From an uncultured Erysipelotrichales bacterium (GTDB lineage Bacteria; Bacillota_I; Bacilli_A; Erysipelotrichales; Coprobacillaceae): DNA of 34,980 bases. The position numbers and the translations under genes are program-made. The stretch is from positions 1 through 34,980 of the forward strand of contig CAJTTM010000024.1 of NCBI GenBank assembly GCA_910579135.1. Reading direction: 5' to 3'. Shown piece after piece: positions 1-7,218 of the stretch (its first letter is position 1; every line of letters starts with the position of its first letter). Below the pieces are notes generated by a model. That model ran no database searches, was not told where the DNA came from, and worked only from the letters and a program-made list of their open reading frames with translations.

Positions 1-37
1 CTATAAATCTATTATAAGAGTATAAAACAGAATTGTC

Positions 38-56
38 ATTGGACATTTTGTCCAAT
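38..56. repeat. perfect inverted repeat (hairpin or operator)
   Basis: ATTGGACA and TGTCCAAT flank a 3-nt TTT loop. No T-run follows on either strand, so it is not a clear terminator. It lies beyond the end of the sirtuin gene and could be an operator for a gene to the left of the window. Confidence 0.4.
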
Positions 57-66
57 ATCATATAAA

Positions 67-93
67 AACTTGAGATATATAATACCCCAAGTT
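67..93 (-). terminator. weak intrinsic terminator after the sirtuin gene
   Basis: On the minus strand AACTTG and CAAGTT form a 6-bp stem with a 15-nt loop, followed by TTTTTATA. The hairpin overlaps the stop codon of the sirtuin gene. The short stem makes this only moderately convincing. Confidence 0.45.
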
Positions 94-643
94 ATTTAAA
101 AATTTCATTTAATATTTTTCTTACATTATGAGCAGCGTCTTCTTGTATTTCTATAATCCTTGCTCCTCTAGATTTTGCGACTTCTCTTAAATCACAAGCT
201 ATAGCTGTATGATATGAACACCCAATAACGATAAATATATCCCCTGGTTCTAAATCATAAACCATAGCATATGCACGTTGATAATTAGGAGCTGGATCCC
301 CATATAAGACGGGTTTATTATATAAAGACCATGCTTTATCCATTTCTTCATCTTCTGGAAGTCCACCATGTAATTCTAATGCATCGCTCCCTGCAAGTCT
401 ATGTAATCCATCTATATTCATTGTAATAATAGGTATATTATACTGTGCTAATGCAAAATGAGCATCATTAGGTTTTGCTCCGTTCATATTTTCTTTTAAT
501 TGTCTAATCACGTCATTATATTCTTCATGATGTCTATCTGCAAAACTTCTAAACAACTTTTCTCTTACTTCTGGTTTTTCCATAAAAGTAGGAATATTTG
601 ATTGTTTTGATATTCCTGCACCTGTAAAAGCAATTATTTTCAT
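92..643 (-). CDS. short sirtuin (SIR2-like) lacking the zinc module
   Basis: The 183-residue product has the NAD-binding core of sirtuins: GAGIS at residues 8-12, NDAHFALA, MNIDGLHRLAG and ELHGG with the catalytic-type His. It then goes directly to KPVLYGDPAP and GDIFIVIGCSYH, which match the sirtuin segments after the zinc ribbon. The four zinc-binding Cys are absent, the usual TQNID Gln is Met, and the usual IPDFR is IPTFM. At 183 residues it is well below the usual ~240. The ATG at 643 is chosen because AGGAG at 658-654 lies 10 nt upstream; a GTG nine bases earlier touches the ribosome site. It follows rsmH by 54 nt and may be co-transcribed with it. Sirtuin fold is secure; deacetylase activity is doubtful and an NAD-binding or NADase role is possible. 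Confidence 0.85.
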   Translation of the reverse strand: MKIIAFTGAGISKQSNIPTFMEKPEVREKLFRSFADRHHEEYNDVIRQLKENMNGAKPNDAHFALAQYNIPIITMNIDGLHRLAGSDALELHGGLPEDEEMDKAWSLYNKPVLYGDPAPNYQRAYAMVYDLEPGDIFIVIGCSYHTAIACDLREVAKSRGARIIEIQEDAAHNVRKILNEIFK

Positions 644-697
644 ATTTAACACACTCCTATTTATTCAATTATAATATTCTTATTTTTTTATTTATAT

Positions 698-1741
698 TTA
701 TTCTTTAATAGCCCATCTCATCTTAGTTGATTTTGATCGTGAATTATAACGACATTCTTCCTTTGACGGTCTTATAACTGTTCTTGCAACATCCTTATAA
801 ATTCCTAATCTTTTCATTTCTTTAAATGATTTTTTAATAATTCTATCTTCGCCTGAATGAAAAGTCAAAACAACAACTTTACCACCTGGTTTTAATATAT
901 TAGGTAATTTCTCTACAAATTCATAAAGAACCTCAAATTCTTGATTCACTTCTATTCTCAATGCTTGAAATACCCTTGCAGCTGTTTTATTAACTATATC
1001 TTTTTTATTTTTATCTTCAATAAAAGAAAGTGTTTTTTCAATTATCTTATAAAGTTGTTTTGTGGTATTGATTTCTATCCCTGATTTTATATAAGAATCA
1101 ATATTTCTTGCAATTTCTTTTGCATAAGGTTCATCTGAATTTTCTTCTAAAATATTTTCTAATTCGTACCTTGATAATTCTTTTAATCTTTTGGAAGCTG
1201 GTTTTCCTATTTCAGGATTCAATCTTAAATCTAATGGTCCATCTTTTTTATAAGAAAACCCTCGCTTTGGATTATCTATCTGCATTGAAGATACACCTAA
1301 ATCAGCTAATACAAAATCAAACAATCCTACCTCTTGGCTTACTTTATCAATATTTCTAAAGTTTGTTTGAATAACAGTTAAGATATCTTCATCAAAACCT
1401 TTATTTTTTAATCTCTCTTTTGTTTTCACTATTTCTATAGAATCTATATCCAAAGCATAAAGATGACCTTGATGATTTAATTTTTCTAACATCTTTAAAG
1501 TGTGACCACCATAACCTAAAGTACAGTCTAAACCAATCTGTCCAGGTTGTATATCTAAAAACTCTAAAATTTCATTCACCATAATAGATATATGCATTCC
1601 TGCAGGTGTACTACCTTTTGAAATAACTCTTTCAATTGTTTCAGGATATAATTCAGGATTTAATTCTTTATACTTCTCATTAAACTTTTTAGGATATTTC
1701 CCTTTATACCTTTGTCTTCTTTTATGTCCTTCATTATTCAT
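698..1741 (-). CDS. rsmH: RsmH-type 16S rRNA (cytosine-N4) methyltransferase, N-terminally extended
   Basis: This 347-residue protein has the SAM-binding DCTLGYGGHT motif, the LADLGVSSMQID segment, and RVFQALRIEVNQE and TFHSGEDR near the C-terminus, all typical of RsmH/MraW, which methylates N4 of C1402 in 16S rRNA. The family normally begins near the HISV...EIL segment; here about 46 mostly basic residues precede it. It is not beside mraZ or ftsL, unlike the canonical dcw-cluster gene, so it is probably the second, extended RsmH paralogue known from other Firmicutes (this is recalled, not checked). The second in-frame ATG is chosen because AGGAG lies 7 nt upstream of it and only 1 nt from the first ATG at 1747. 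Confidence 0.88.
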   Translation of the reverse strand: MNNEGHKRRQRYKGKYPKKFNEKYKELNPELYPETIERVISKGSTPAGMHISIMVNEILEFLDIQPGQIGLDCTLGYGGHTLKMLEKLNHQGHLYALDIDSIEIVKTKERLKNKGFDEDILTVIQTNFRNIDKVSQEVGLFDFVLADLGVSSMQIDNPKRGFSYKKDGPLDLRLNPEIGKPASKRLKELSRYELENILEENSDEPYAKEIARNIDSYIKSGIEINTTKQLYKIIEKTLSFIEDKNKKDIVNKTAARVFQALRIEVNQEFEVLYEFVEKLPNILKPGGKVVVLTFHSGEDRIIKKSFKEMKRLGIYKDVARTVIRPSKEECRYNSRSKSTKMRWAIKE

Positions 1742-1766
1742 ATACATGCTCCTTTACATGTTACAT

Positions 1767-1796
1767 ATTCTAGCATAAGATATCCAATGTGACCAA
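1767..1796 (-). promoter_or_regulatory. putative sigma-A promoter of rsmH
   Basis: Minus-strand TTGGTC (1796-1791), an 18-nt spacer and TAGAAT (1772-1767) lie between the csp terminator and rsmH. Confidence 0.5.
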
Positions 1797-1805
1797 TAAA
1801 TTCAC

Positions 1806-1831
1806 AAAAAAAAGCACACGAATGTGCTTTT
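1806..1831 (-). terminator. intrinsic terminator of the cold-shock gene
   Basis: On the minus strand AAAGCACA-TTCG-TGTGCTTT is a perfect 8-bp stem followed by a run of T, 13 bases after the csp stop codon. Confidence 0.9.
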
Positions 1832-1843
1832 CACCTGAGTTAT

Positions 1844-2044
1844 TTATAAAACAACTACATTTGATGCTTGTAGTCCCTTATTCCCTTGAATAATATCGAA
1901 ACTAACTCTTTGATTTTCCTCTAAAGTCTTATATCCATATCCTCCAATTGATGAGTAATGGACAAATAAATCCTTACCTTCATCAGTTTCAATGAAACCA
2001 AAACCTTTCTCAGAATTAAACCACTTTACTTTACCTGTATTCAT
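1844..2044 (-). CDS. csp: cold-shock domain protein
   Basis: The 66-residue protein is a single OB-fold cold-shock domain: GKVKWFNSEKGFGFI carries RNP1 and DLFVHYSSI carries RNP2. Such proteins bind single-stranded RNA and DNA and melt mRNA secondary structure. The ATG at 2044 is chosen because AAAGGAGG sits about 8 nt upstream and the product then matches the usual 65-67 residues; the longer open frame upstream is the leader. The gene is monocistronic with its own promoter and terminator. Confidence 0.95.
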   Translation of the reverse strand: MNTGKVKWFNSEKGFGFIETDEGKDLFVHYSSIGGYGYKTLEENQRVSFDIIQGNKGLQASNVVVL

Positions 2045-2155
2045 TTGAATACCTCCTTTTCTATGTAAAAAAGGAAGCCGATGATATAAAAAAATCCACA
2101 AAATCAGAAATTGTACATCAAGCGCTAAATACAATTCTTTTCTTGTGAATCATAA

Positions 2156-2183
2156 TTTATAACCTTTTATTACTCCCACACAA
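2156..2183 (-). promoter_or_regulatory. csp promoter and start of a long leader
   Basis: Minus-strand TTGTGT (2183-2178), a 16-nt spacer and TATAAA (2161-2156) predict a start near 2149. This leaves a leader of about 105 nt before the csp ATG, in line with the long structured leaders of cold-shock mRNAs. The leader role is inferred by analogy with cspA. Confidence 0.5.
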
Positions 2184-2204
2184 TAACACATATATACATA
2201 GAAG

Positions 2205-3170
2205 TCAAACTTTATTTTTAATATATTGTTTTTTTACAATTATATAAGAAATAAATAACGTTAGAACACTAATAACTAAAAATAATAGAAGAGATGAAAA
2301 GAACGGGAAGATAAAACGTATAATATTTAAAACTATAGGATGTATCATATAAACATAAAAACTCATTTGTCCGAATATCCTTGTATCAAACATTTTTTTA
2401 GAATATTGTAAACACCAAATCAATAATAAAGGTGCTAAAAAAATAAGTGTAAAATAACAGTTCGCATCAAAAGCTTGATGACTTTGTAAATAATAACTTT
2501 CTCCTAATAATAAAACTATAAAAATAAGAATAGGTATAAATACATTTTTAATATCAATTCTCTTTTCTTCAATATAAGCTCCTATAGATAAAAACAATAC
2601 AGAAGAACATAAACCTGCCTGAGGATAAGTCCATATTTGAGTATGAAATATAGCTAGTTTTTGAATATGTGTTCCTACAAATAATAGACCATAAGAATCA
2701 TTTGTCATTGCAATTAAATATAAAATTAACCCTATAATGAACATAAAACCTATTTTTCTCTTTTTCCAAAATGGTATTAAAATAATCAATGAAATTACAA
2801 AAGATGTCACATACCAATAAATCGTTCCTAAACCTGTTGAAAATATTTTCCACAAGTACAACAATATAGAAAAATCCTTTTGCCCTACCAATATAGGTGT
2901 ATAAATAAGAATTTCTATCAACTCTACAATAAAAAAGACTTTTATAATTTTCAATATATTATTTTTAATACTTCTTTCTTCTCTAATATTTTTATAATAA
3001 AAATAACCTGATACAACAAAGAAAAAAGGGACTGCTAATCTAAAAATACCCATTGTTAATGTATAATAACTCATACTAGATATGTCTTTAAATAAAGAAA
3101 CATGAATTGCAATTATACATATTGAAAAAATAAATTTTATTAAATCTATCATTTGATTCCTGTTATCCAT
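2205..3170 (-). CDS. acyltransferase family 3 membrane protein
   Basis: This 321-residue integral membrane protein has about ten hydrophobic segments and begins with the acyltransferase-3 signature IDLIKFIFSICIIAIHV, whose His (residue 23) is the conserved family His. Members O-acetylate or acylate surface polysaccharides, peptidoglycan or small molecules; the acceptor cannot be read here. The ATG at 3170 is used because AGGAG lies 7 nt upstream, inside the codons of a longer alternative start at 3185. It lies 78 nt after the esterase gene and may belong to the same unit as the esterase and flavodoxin. No clear terminator was seen behind it. Confidence 0.85.
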   Translation of the reverse strand: MDNRNQMIDLIKFIFSICIIAIHVSLFKDISSMSYYTLTMGIFRLAVPFFFVVSGYFYYKNIREERSIKNNILKIIKVFFIVELIEILIYTPILVGQKDFSILLYLWKIFSTGLGTIYWYVTSFVISLIILIPFWKKRKIGFMFIIGLILYLIAMTNDSYGLLFVGTHIQKLAIFHTQIWTYPQAGLCSSVLFLSIGAYIEEKRIDIKNVFIPILIFIVLLLGESYYLQSHQAFDANCYFTLIFLAPLLLIWCLQYSKKMFDTRIFGQMSFYVYMIHPIVLNIIRFIFPFFSSLLLFLVISVLTLFISYIIVKKQYIKNKV

Positions 3171-3248
3171 ATTTTTTCTCCTCATATAGTCAAGTATATT
3201 AAATAATAAAGAAAAAGTTTATAAAAATGTCATGAATTACCCATAACA

Positions 3249-4127
3249 TCATTTCATATTCTTTTCCCAAAATTCAATAGCTTCATTGATCCAACCTTCT
3301 GCAATTGTACCAATACCCAATCCAAATCCATGAGATAATCCTTTATAAACATGACAAATTGATGGAATATGGATTGAATTTAAATATTTTGATCTTTCTT
3401 GCATAATATGATAATCAGCTATACTATCATGAGTACCTACACATGCATAACTTGGAGCATCCCTTTTAGAAACCTTTGTATATCCTGTATATTGCATAAT
3501 AATACTTTGACATGATGGAATATCTGATCTTCCAAAATATGTCATTGCATTTTTCATTCCTAGTTGAGCAGCCATTCTTGCTCCAGCTGAACCACCCCAT
3601 AATGAATATTGATTTTTATCAACTTCTAAAACATCTGCATGATCATAAATATAAGCAATAGCACGTGCTAGGTCTTCATAGGCATGATTTGGTCTATAAA
3701 CAAGAGCAAAAGCATTATATCCCTTTTTACTTATTTCTAAGGCATGAGGTAAACTATCATGCATTACAGCAACATACATAAAGCCCCCTCCAGCATTTAC
3801 AATAGCGTAAGGAGCATTCTTCTTTCCTTTTAAAAAGAATAAACCTGTATTGTTTTTAGAGGGATCTTTTATTTTCTCTTGTTCACTATAAATATCTAAA
3901 AAAATTGTTTCCTTTTTTGATCTTTTCTTTAATTCATTAATAATCTCTATTGTTTTACTTACCTGTAAATAACTATACCATATATAAACATGAGAAGAAG
4001 TTAACTCTTCAAGAGTCATATTTTTATCAATATGTCTATCTATAGGAAACAATAATCTTCCAAAATCACCAAAATCTTTATCATTTATAATCTCTTGAAC
4101 TGTAGAATCTCTATTGATTGTTTCCAT
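3249..4127 (-). CDS. alpha/beta-hydrolase esterase
   Basis: The 292-residue cytoplasmic protein has an oxyanion-type NAGGGF at 111-116, a nucleophile elbow GGSAGA with Ser180, an acid in GTHDS (Asp234) and a His in LSHGFG (His266). This is a complete triad of the BD-FAE/acetyl-esterase type. About 75 residues precede the hydrolase fold and form a separate N-terminal segment of unknown role. The gene overlaps the upstream flavodoxin gene by 17 bases, so translation is probably coupled. The substrate is unknown; a sugar ester or xenobiotic ester is plausible. Confidence 0.85.
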   Translation of the reverse strand: METINRDSTVQEIINDKDFGDFGRLLFPIDRHIDKNMTLEELTSSHVYIWYSYLQVSKTIEIINELKKRSKKETIFLDIYSEQEKIKDPSKNNTGLFFLKGKKNAPYAIVNAGGGFMYVAVMHDSLPHALEISKKGYNAFALVYRPNHAYEDLARAIAYIYDHADVLEVDKNQYSLWGGSAGARMAAQLGMKNAMTYFGRSDIPSCQSIIMQYTGYTKVSKRDAPSYACVGTHDSIADYHIMQERSKYLNSIHIPSICHVYKGLSHGFGLGIGTIAEGWINEAIEFWEKNMK

Positions 4128-4791
4128 CTAACCATTCCTTAATTTCTTCATAACAATCTTTTGCATCTGAACAATATATACTTATACCATTTTGACTTAC
4201 ATTTGCTTTAGTATTTTTTTGAATATCTTCTTTGCTATCTCCAAAACCATGACTTCCTTGACTAGCAACTGGAATTAATGTTTTACCACTTAAATCATAA
4301 CTCTTTAAAAAAGCTTTAACTGGTTGAGGAATCGTATTCCACCATAAAGGATAAACAAGATAAATTGTTTGATATTTATCAATATTAATCTTTGTTTTTA
4401 ATTCAGGGATTTCATCTTTATCAAGTTCTTCTTTAGCTTGATTTGTATTTTCATTATAAGATGATGAATAAACCTTATCAGTAACAATAGAAAAAGTATC
4501 TCCGTGAACAATAGATTGAATAGTCATTGCTATTGCTTGTGTATTTCCCATCAACTCTCCATTTTTATCTTTCATAAGTGATGCACCTGAAACTGCATCA
4601 ACACTCTCATCTTTTTCCATATTATCTAATCTTGTAAAATAAACAATAAGAGTATCATTTTCTCCTATATTTTCTTTCATTTCTAAATCTGTATGAGCTG
4701 TTATGTAATGTCTTTCTAAATAAGGATAGAAAGAAAATCCAGCAGCTATAATAACCACAAAAACAACAATAATAATTATTTTCTTCTTCAT
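4111..4791 (-). CDS. membrane-anchored flavodoxin-like protein
   Basis: Residues 1-22 form a single N-terminal membrane segment (KKKIIIIVVFVVIIAAGF) and the rest is a flavodoxin domain. The FMN phosphate loop starts at YFTRLDN and resumes at GNTQAIA, with about 20 residues between that include VDAVSGAS; this split form is familiar in Firmicute flavodoxins. YPLWWNTIPQPVKAFL is the usual second FMN contact. It probably transfers electrons to a membrane or exported partner. The ATG at 4791 has AGGTG 7 nt upstream; a GTG at 4800 overlaps the ribosome site. It is first in a unit with the esterase, under the LysR-box promoter at 4810-4877. Confidence 0.87.
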   Translation of the reverse strand: MKKKIIIIVVFVVIIAAGFSFYPYLERHYITAHTDLEMKENIGENDTLIVYFTRLDNMEKDESVDAVSGASLMKDKNGELMGNTQAIAMTIQSIVHGDTFSIVTDKVYSSSYNENTNQAKEELDKDEIPELKTKINIDKYQTIYLVYPLWWNTIPQPVKAFLKSYDLSGKTLIPVASQGSHGFGDSKEDIQKNTKANVSQNGISIYCSDAKDCYEEIKEWLDGNNQ

Positions 4792-4809
4792 ATATATCAC
4801 CTATTTATG

Positions 4810-4877
4810 ATTATATAAAATAAAAAGGAAAATGTACAATACATACTTCTCATTCTACTATAACTAAATGTTATAGT
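4810..4877 (-). promoter_or_regulatory. flavodoxin-operon promoter with upstream LysR-type box
   Basis: Minus-strand TTGTAC (4839-4834), an 18-nt spacer and TATAAT (4815-4810) form a good promoter. Seventeen bases upstream of -35 lies the dyad ACTATAACATTTAGTTATAGT (4877-4857, written in two halves around a TTT centre), which contains T-N11-A and centres near -64. This is where LysR-type activators place their recognition site. A nearly identical arrangement precedes the RpiR pair at 19898-19965. Confidence 0.65.
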
Positions 4878-4882
4878 AAAAT

Positions 4883-4911
4883 AAAAAAGTATGGTTTCAT
4901 TCCATACTTTT
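4883..4911 (-). terminator. intrinsic terminator of the SemiSWEET gene
   Basis: AAAAGTATGG and CCATACTTTT form a perfect 10-bp stem with a 7-nt loop. On the minus strand it is followed by a T-rich run. Confidence 0.88.
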
Positions 4912-4918
4912 AGACTAT

Positions 4919-5149
4919 TTATATTTTATAAGTTAAAATAATTAATGATAATAAAAATGTAATATTGTTTGCTCCTATTAAAGCAACATCTTTTATATGA
5001 ATTCCATGTATCAACCATAGAAATACACCACATATTTGCATGGAATACATACCAAGTGATAATGCACTTGTATCTTTTATTTTTATAACTTTTATAACTT
5101 GAGGAACAAAAGCTCCTGTTGTAAGTACTGCTGCTATTGAACCAATCAT
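4919..5149 (-). CDS. SemiSWEET-type PQ-loop sugar transporter
   Basis: The 76-residue protein is one triple-helix bundle, the size of bacterial SemiSWEETs, which form dimers to carry sugars across the membrane. The family PQ motif is in TTGAFVPQ (Pro16, Gln17), and WLIHGI and the GANNITFLLSL segment form helices 2 and 3. AAAGGGAG precedes the ATG. It starts 15 bases after the stop of a broken oxidoreductase remnant and was probably the last gene of a sugar operon with the decayed MFS transporter. It looks intact; whether it is still transcribed is unclear. Confidence 0.9.
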   Translation of the reverse strand: MIGSIAAVLTTGAFVPQVIKVIKIKDTSALSLGMYSMQICGVFLWLIHGIHIKDVALIGANNITFLLSLIILTYKI

Positions 5150-5164
5150 TTTTTCTCCCTTTTT

Positions 5165-5458
5165 TTATTTTTCATCAAATTCTTTAGAAACTTTCTTTAA
5201 TAAAGAAATAGTTTCTAAATGTTGAGGACACACAGCTTCACATTGTCCACATTCTACACAAGCATTAGCTAGATTATTGTCTCCTTGAGTATGATCTTTA
5301 TAGTAAGTATCATATCTTCTATTTTCACCATATGTTTTTGCACTATTATAAGCAATAAATAAGTCTGGAATTTGTATTTACATTGGACACCCTGAAACAC
5401 AGTCACGACATGCAGTACAAGGAATTGCAGTCTCAAGGTAAGGATATGAAGGAAAACC
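5165..5458 (-). pseudogene. C-terminal remnant of an aldo/keto reductase with ferredoxin domain
   Basis: Minus-strand translation gives IPCTACRDCVSGCPM, a stop (TAA at 5380-5378), then IQIPDLFIAYNSAKTYGENR and NACVECGQCEAVCPQH up to the stop at 5165. These are the two CxxCxxC(x3)CP 4Fe-4S clusters at the C-terminus of ferredoxin-type aldo/keto reductases (COG1453-like). The whole TIM-barrel part is missing upstream and one codon after CPM is a nonsense codon. The break lies near 5458, where a different sequence begins. The gene is dead and was probably part of the decayed sugar operon. Confidence 0.82.
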
Positions 5459-5595
5459 ATGGCATACGATTTATACGATTAAAAGAGATACAAAAAAATC
5501 AACATGAATCGCTGATTATTTTTAGCTGCCATAATCTCAAGGAAATGGGATTAAGCAAGCAAAGACTAGGGTTAATATAAGCTCTAAATTGCTTA
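5458..5595. other. unexplained insert between two gene remnants
   Basis: This stretch matches neither the oxidoreductase remnant on its left nor the MFS remnant on its right. The plus strand is open for about 40 codons up to a TAA at 5578-5580 (pieces such as RLKEIQKNQHESLIIF and MGLSKQRLGLI), but without a start or ribosome site of its own. I do not recognise it. It may be the scar of a mobile element or the end of a lost gene. Confidence 0.3.
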
Positions 5596-5612
5596 CTATA
5601 TATCATTTAGAG
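5582..5612. repeat. 8-bp inverted repeat at the insert/MFS-remnant boundary
   Basis: CTCTAAAT and ATTTAGAG are separated by 15 bases. There is no T-run on the plus strand. It may be a weak terminator for the plus-strand fragment or part of a deletion or insertion scar. Confidence 0.3.
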
Positions 5613-5914
5613 TCAAGAAATTATATTCATTGCCTGATGGCAAACGATAAAATATACAAATTATTAACCCTAATAATGCAAAAATAAAAACAATTCCTAA
5701 AATAGCAGTCACTACTAAAATGAAACTATTCACAATATCTATCATTCAAATAATCAATCCATGGTTAAACTATCACTGATACAATAAATGAAGACGATAC
5801 AACTAAACTAACTTGTGATACACTATATCCTTTATCCATCACATAAGCTGATATCAAACCCGAAAATAGAGCTAAAGCCATAAAATAAATATATGAATAA
5901 ATAACTTCCTTTAT
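5596..5914 (-). pseudogene. N-terminal remnant of an MFS sugar transporter
   Basis: Minus-strand translation from 5914 gives KEVIYSYIYFMALALFSGL, then MDKGYSVSQVSLVVSSSF, VSVIV, a TAA stop (5767-5765) and PWIDYLNDR. The reading then continues in another frame from about 5745 as DIVNSFILVVTAILGIVFIF up to a stop at 5596. Together these are helices 1-3 and the loop (xGxxLNDR-like) of an MFS transporter, broken by one nonsense codon and one frameshift; about 300 residues are missing. There is also no good start codon: ATA stands where ATG is expected. It is divergent from the LacI regulator, the usual arrangement of a regulated sugar transporter. Confidence 0.75.
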
Positions 5915-5978
5915 ACTTCCTATAAATCACCTCAATTTCTTAACATAAGAAATCACATTTATATTAGTTAAAAAATAT

Positions 5979-6106
5979 ATTATATTGGTTTTTAAATACC
6001 ATTTACATATATGCTCTATTTTTCTACATAAATTGTAAACAACTTGAAAAAGATAATTTTTTACTTGAAAAAACTAATATTAAATTTTACTCATAGAAAA
6101 TATAAT
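5979..6106. promoter_or_regulatory. divergent promoter region of the LacI gene and the dead MFS gene
   Basis: On the minus strand TGTAAA (6007-6002), 17 nt and TATAAT (5984-5979) form the transporter-side promoter. On the plus strand TATAAT (6101-6106) is the likely -10 of the LacI gene, with only a weak -35. Two CTTGAA boxes (6043-6048 and 6064-6069), 21 bases apart, lie between the two promoters and resemble the boxes near 28208 and 30701. Confidence 0.5.
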
Positions 6107-6183
6107 CATAAAATGATATAATTATTAAGGAGTTTATAGGAAGGAAAAAGCATATATCAAATCTCATTATGCTTCATTTTATT

Positions 6184-7188
6184 ATGAGTAAAGTAACAAT
6201 GAAAGATATTGCAGATAAGCTTCAGGTTTCAATTAACGCTGTTTCACTAGCGTTAAATGATAAAGAAGGTATATCTCATCAATTAAGAATACAGATTCTA
6301 GAAACAGCAGTTCAAATGAATTATCCATTAAAAAAATTAAATGCAAAAATGACACTAAAAAATAAGACTCTTGTAGTTATGATTGATATTAGAAAAAAGA
6401 ATGATACACATTATTATCTTGATATTTTGTCCAATATTGAAAAAGAAGCTTCTTTATTTGGTTATAGAATTCTAACAGAATATTATAATCATAATGATTT
6501 TATTGTTCCAGAATGTATTCGTGATCATCATGTTGCAGGTGTTATTATTTTAAGTAAAGTTTCTACAGAGATGATTTATTCTTTACGTTTATATATTGAA
6601 TATATTCTCTGTGTTAATCATTCTATACCTTATATGAATATTGATAATATATCTGTCAATGATTTCTTAGGAGGTTATTTAGCTTGTGAATATTTAATTA
6701 AAAAAGGATGTGATTCCATAGGTTTTGTTGGTGAAATAGAAAGTTCTAAAAATTTTAAAAATAGATTTCAAGGATATAGACAATGTATGCTGAATTATTT
6801 TCATCCCAAAAAAAGTGACCTTATTTGTTTAACAAAAGGGATAGAAAATGCAGTATTACAAAATGACTTTCGTTACATTCAAAAAATGTTATTAACATAT
6901 TGGCATATGCCAAAAGCTTTTGTATGTGTTAATGATCGTAATGCCGCTATTGTCATTAAAGCATTAGAATATAATGGTTATAAAATACCAGAAGATATTA
7001 AAGTGATAGGATTTGATAATATGCAATTATCTACAAAGATAAAACCTCAATTATCTACCTTAGATGTCAGTAGACAAATTATTGCGAAAAAAGCAGTACG
7101 AAGAATGCATGAAATGATACATGAAAATACTGTTCCAGAAGTTATACAACTATCTCCTCAAATTATTGAAAGAGAATCAACAAAATAA
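6184..7188 (+). CDS. LacI-family transcriptional regulator (orphan)
   Basis: The 334-residue protein starts with the LacI helix-turn-helix KVTMKDIADKLQVSINAVSL and continues with a periplasmic-binding-like effector domain (VAGVIILSK, GCDSIGFVGE, KAFVCVNDRNAA, VIGFDNMQLSTKIKP). It is a paralogue of the LacI protein at 28273-29292, sharing the same HTH and the ending (QIIERES). The ATG at 6184 matches the start of that paralogue; one at 6169 adds five residues. Neither has a clear ribosome site, as AGGAAGG lies about 35 bases upstream. The divergent transporter is dead, so this regulator has probably lost its main target, but its own frame is intact. Confidence 0.88.
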   Translation: MSKVTMKDIADKLQVSINAVSLALNDKEGISHQLRIQILETAVQMNYPLKKLNAKMTLKNKTLVVMIDIRKKNDTHYYLDILSNIEKEASLFGYRILTEYYNHNDFIVPECIRDHHVAGVIILSKVSTEMIYSLRLYIEYILCVNHSIPYMNIDNISVNDFLGGYLACEYLIKKGCDSIGFVGEIESSKNFKNRFQGYRQCMLNYFHPKKSDLICLTKGIENAVLQNDFRYIQKMLLTYWHMPKAFVCVNDRNAAIVIKALEYNGYKIPEDIKVIGFDNMQLSTKIKPQLSTLDVSRQIIAKKAVRRMHEMIHENTVPEVIQLSPQIIERESTK

Positions 7189-7195
7189 TGACTAA

Positions 7196-7218
7196 AAAGG
7201 TACTCAACGAGTACCTTT
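7196..7218 (+). terminator. intrinsic terminator after the LacI gene
   Basis: AAAGGTACTC-AAC-GAGTACCTTT is a perfect 10-bp stem directly after the stop codon. The T-run is interrupted, so it may also act on minus-strand transcripts that reach it. Confidence 0.75.

Noticed and set aside
5269..5460. 63-codon minus-strand frame over the ferredoxin remnant
   Set aside because: It is a shifted frame; the CxxC-containing frame is the meaningful one.
5596..5745. A 49-residue single-helix membrane protein starting at 5745
   Set aside because: It has no ribosome site, and its sequence continues the MFS remnant in a shifted frame, so it is part of a pseudogene.
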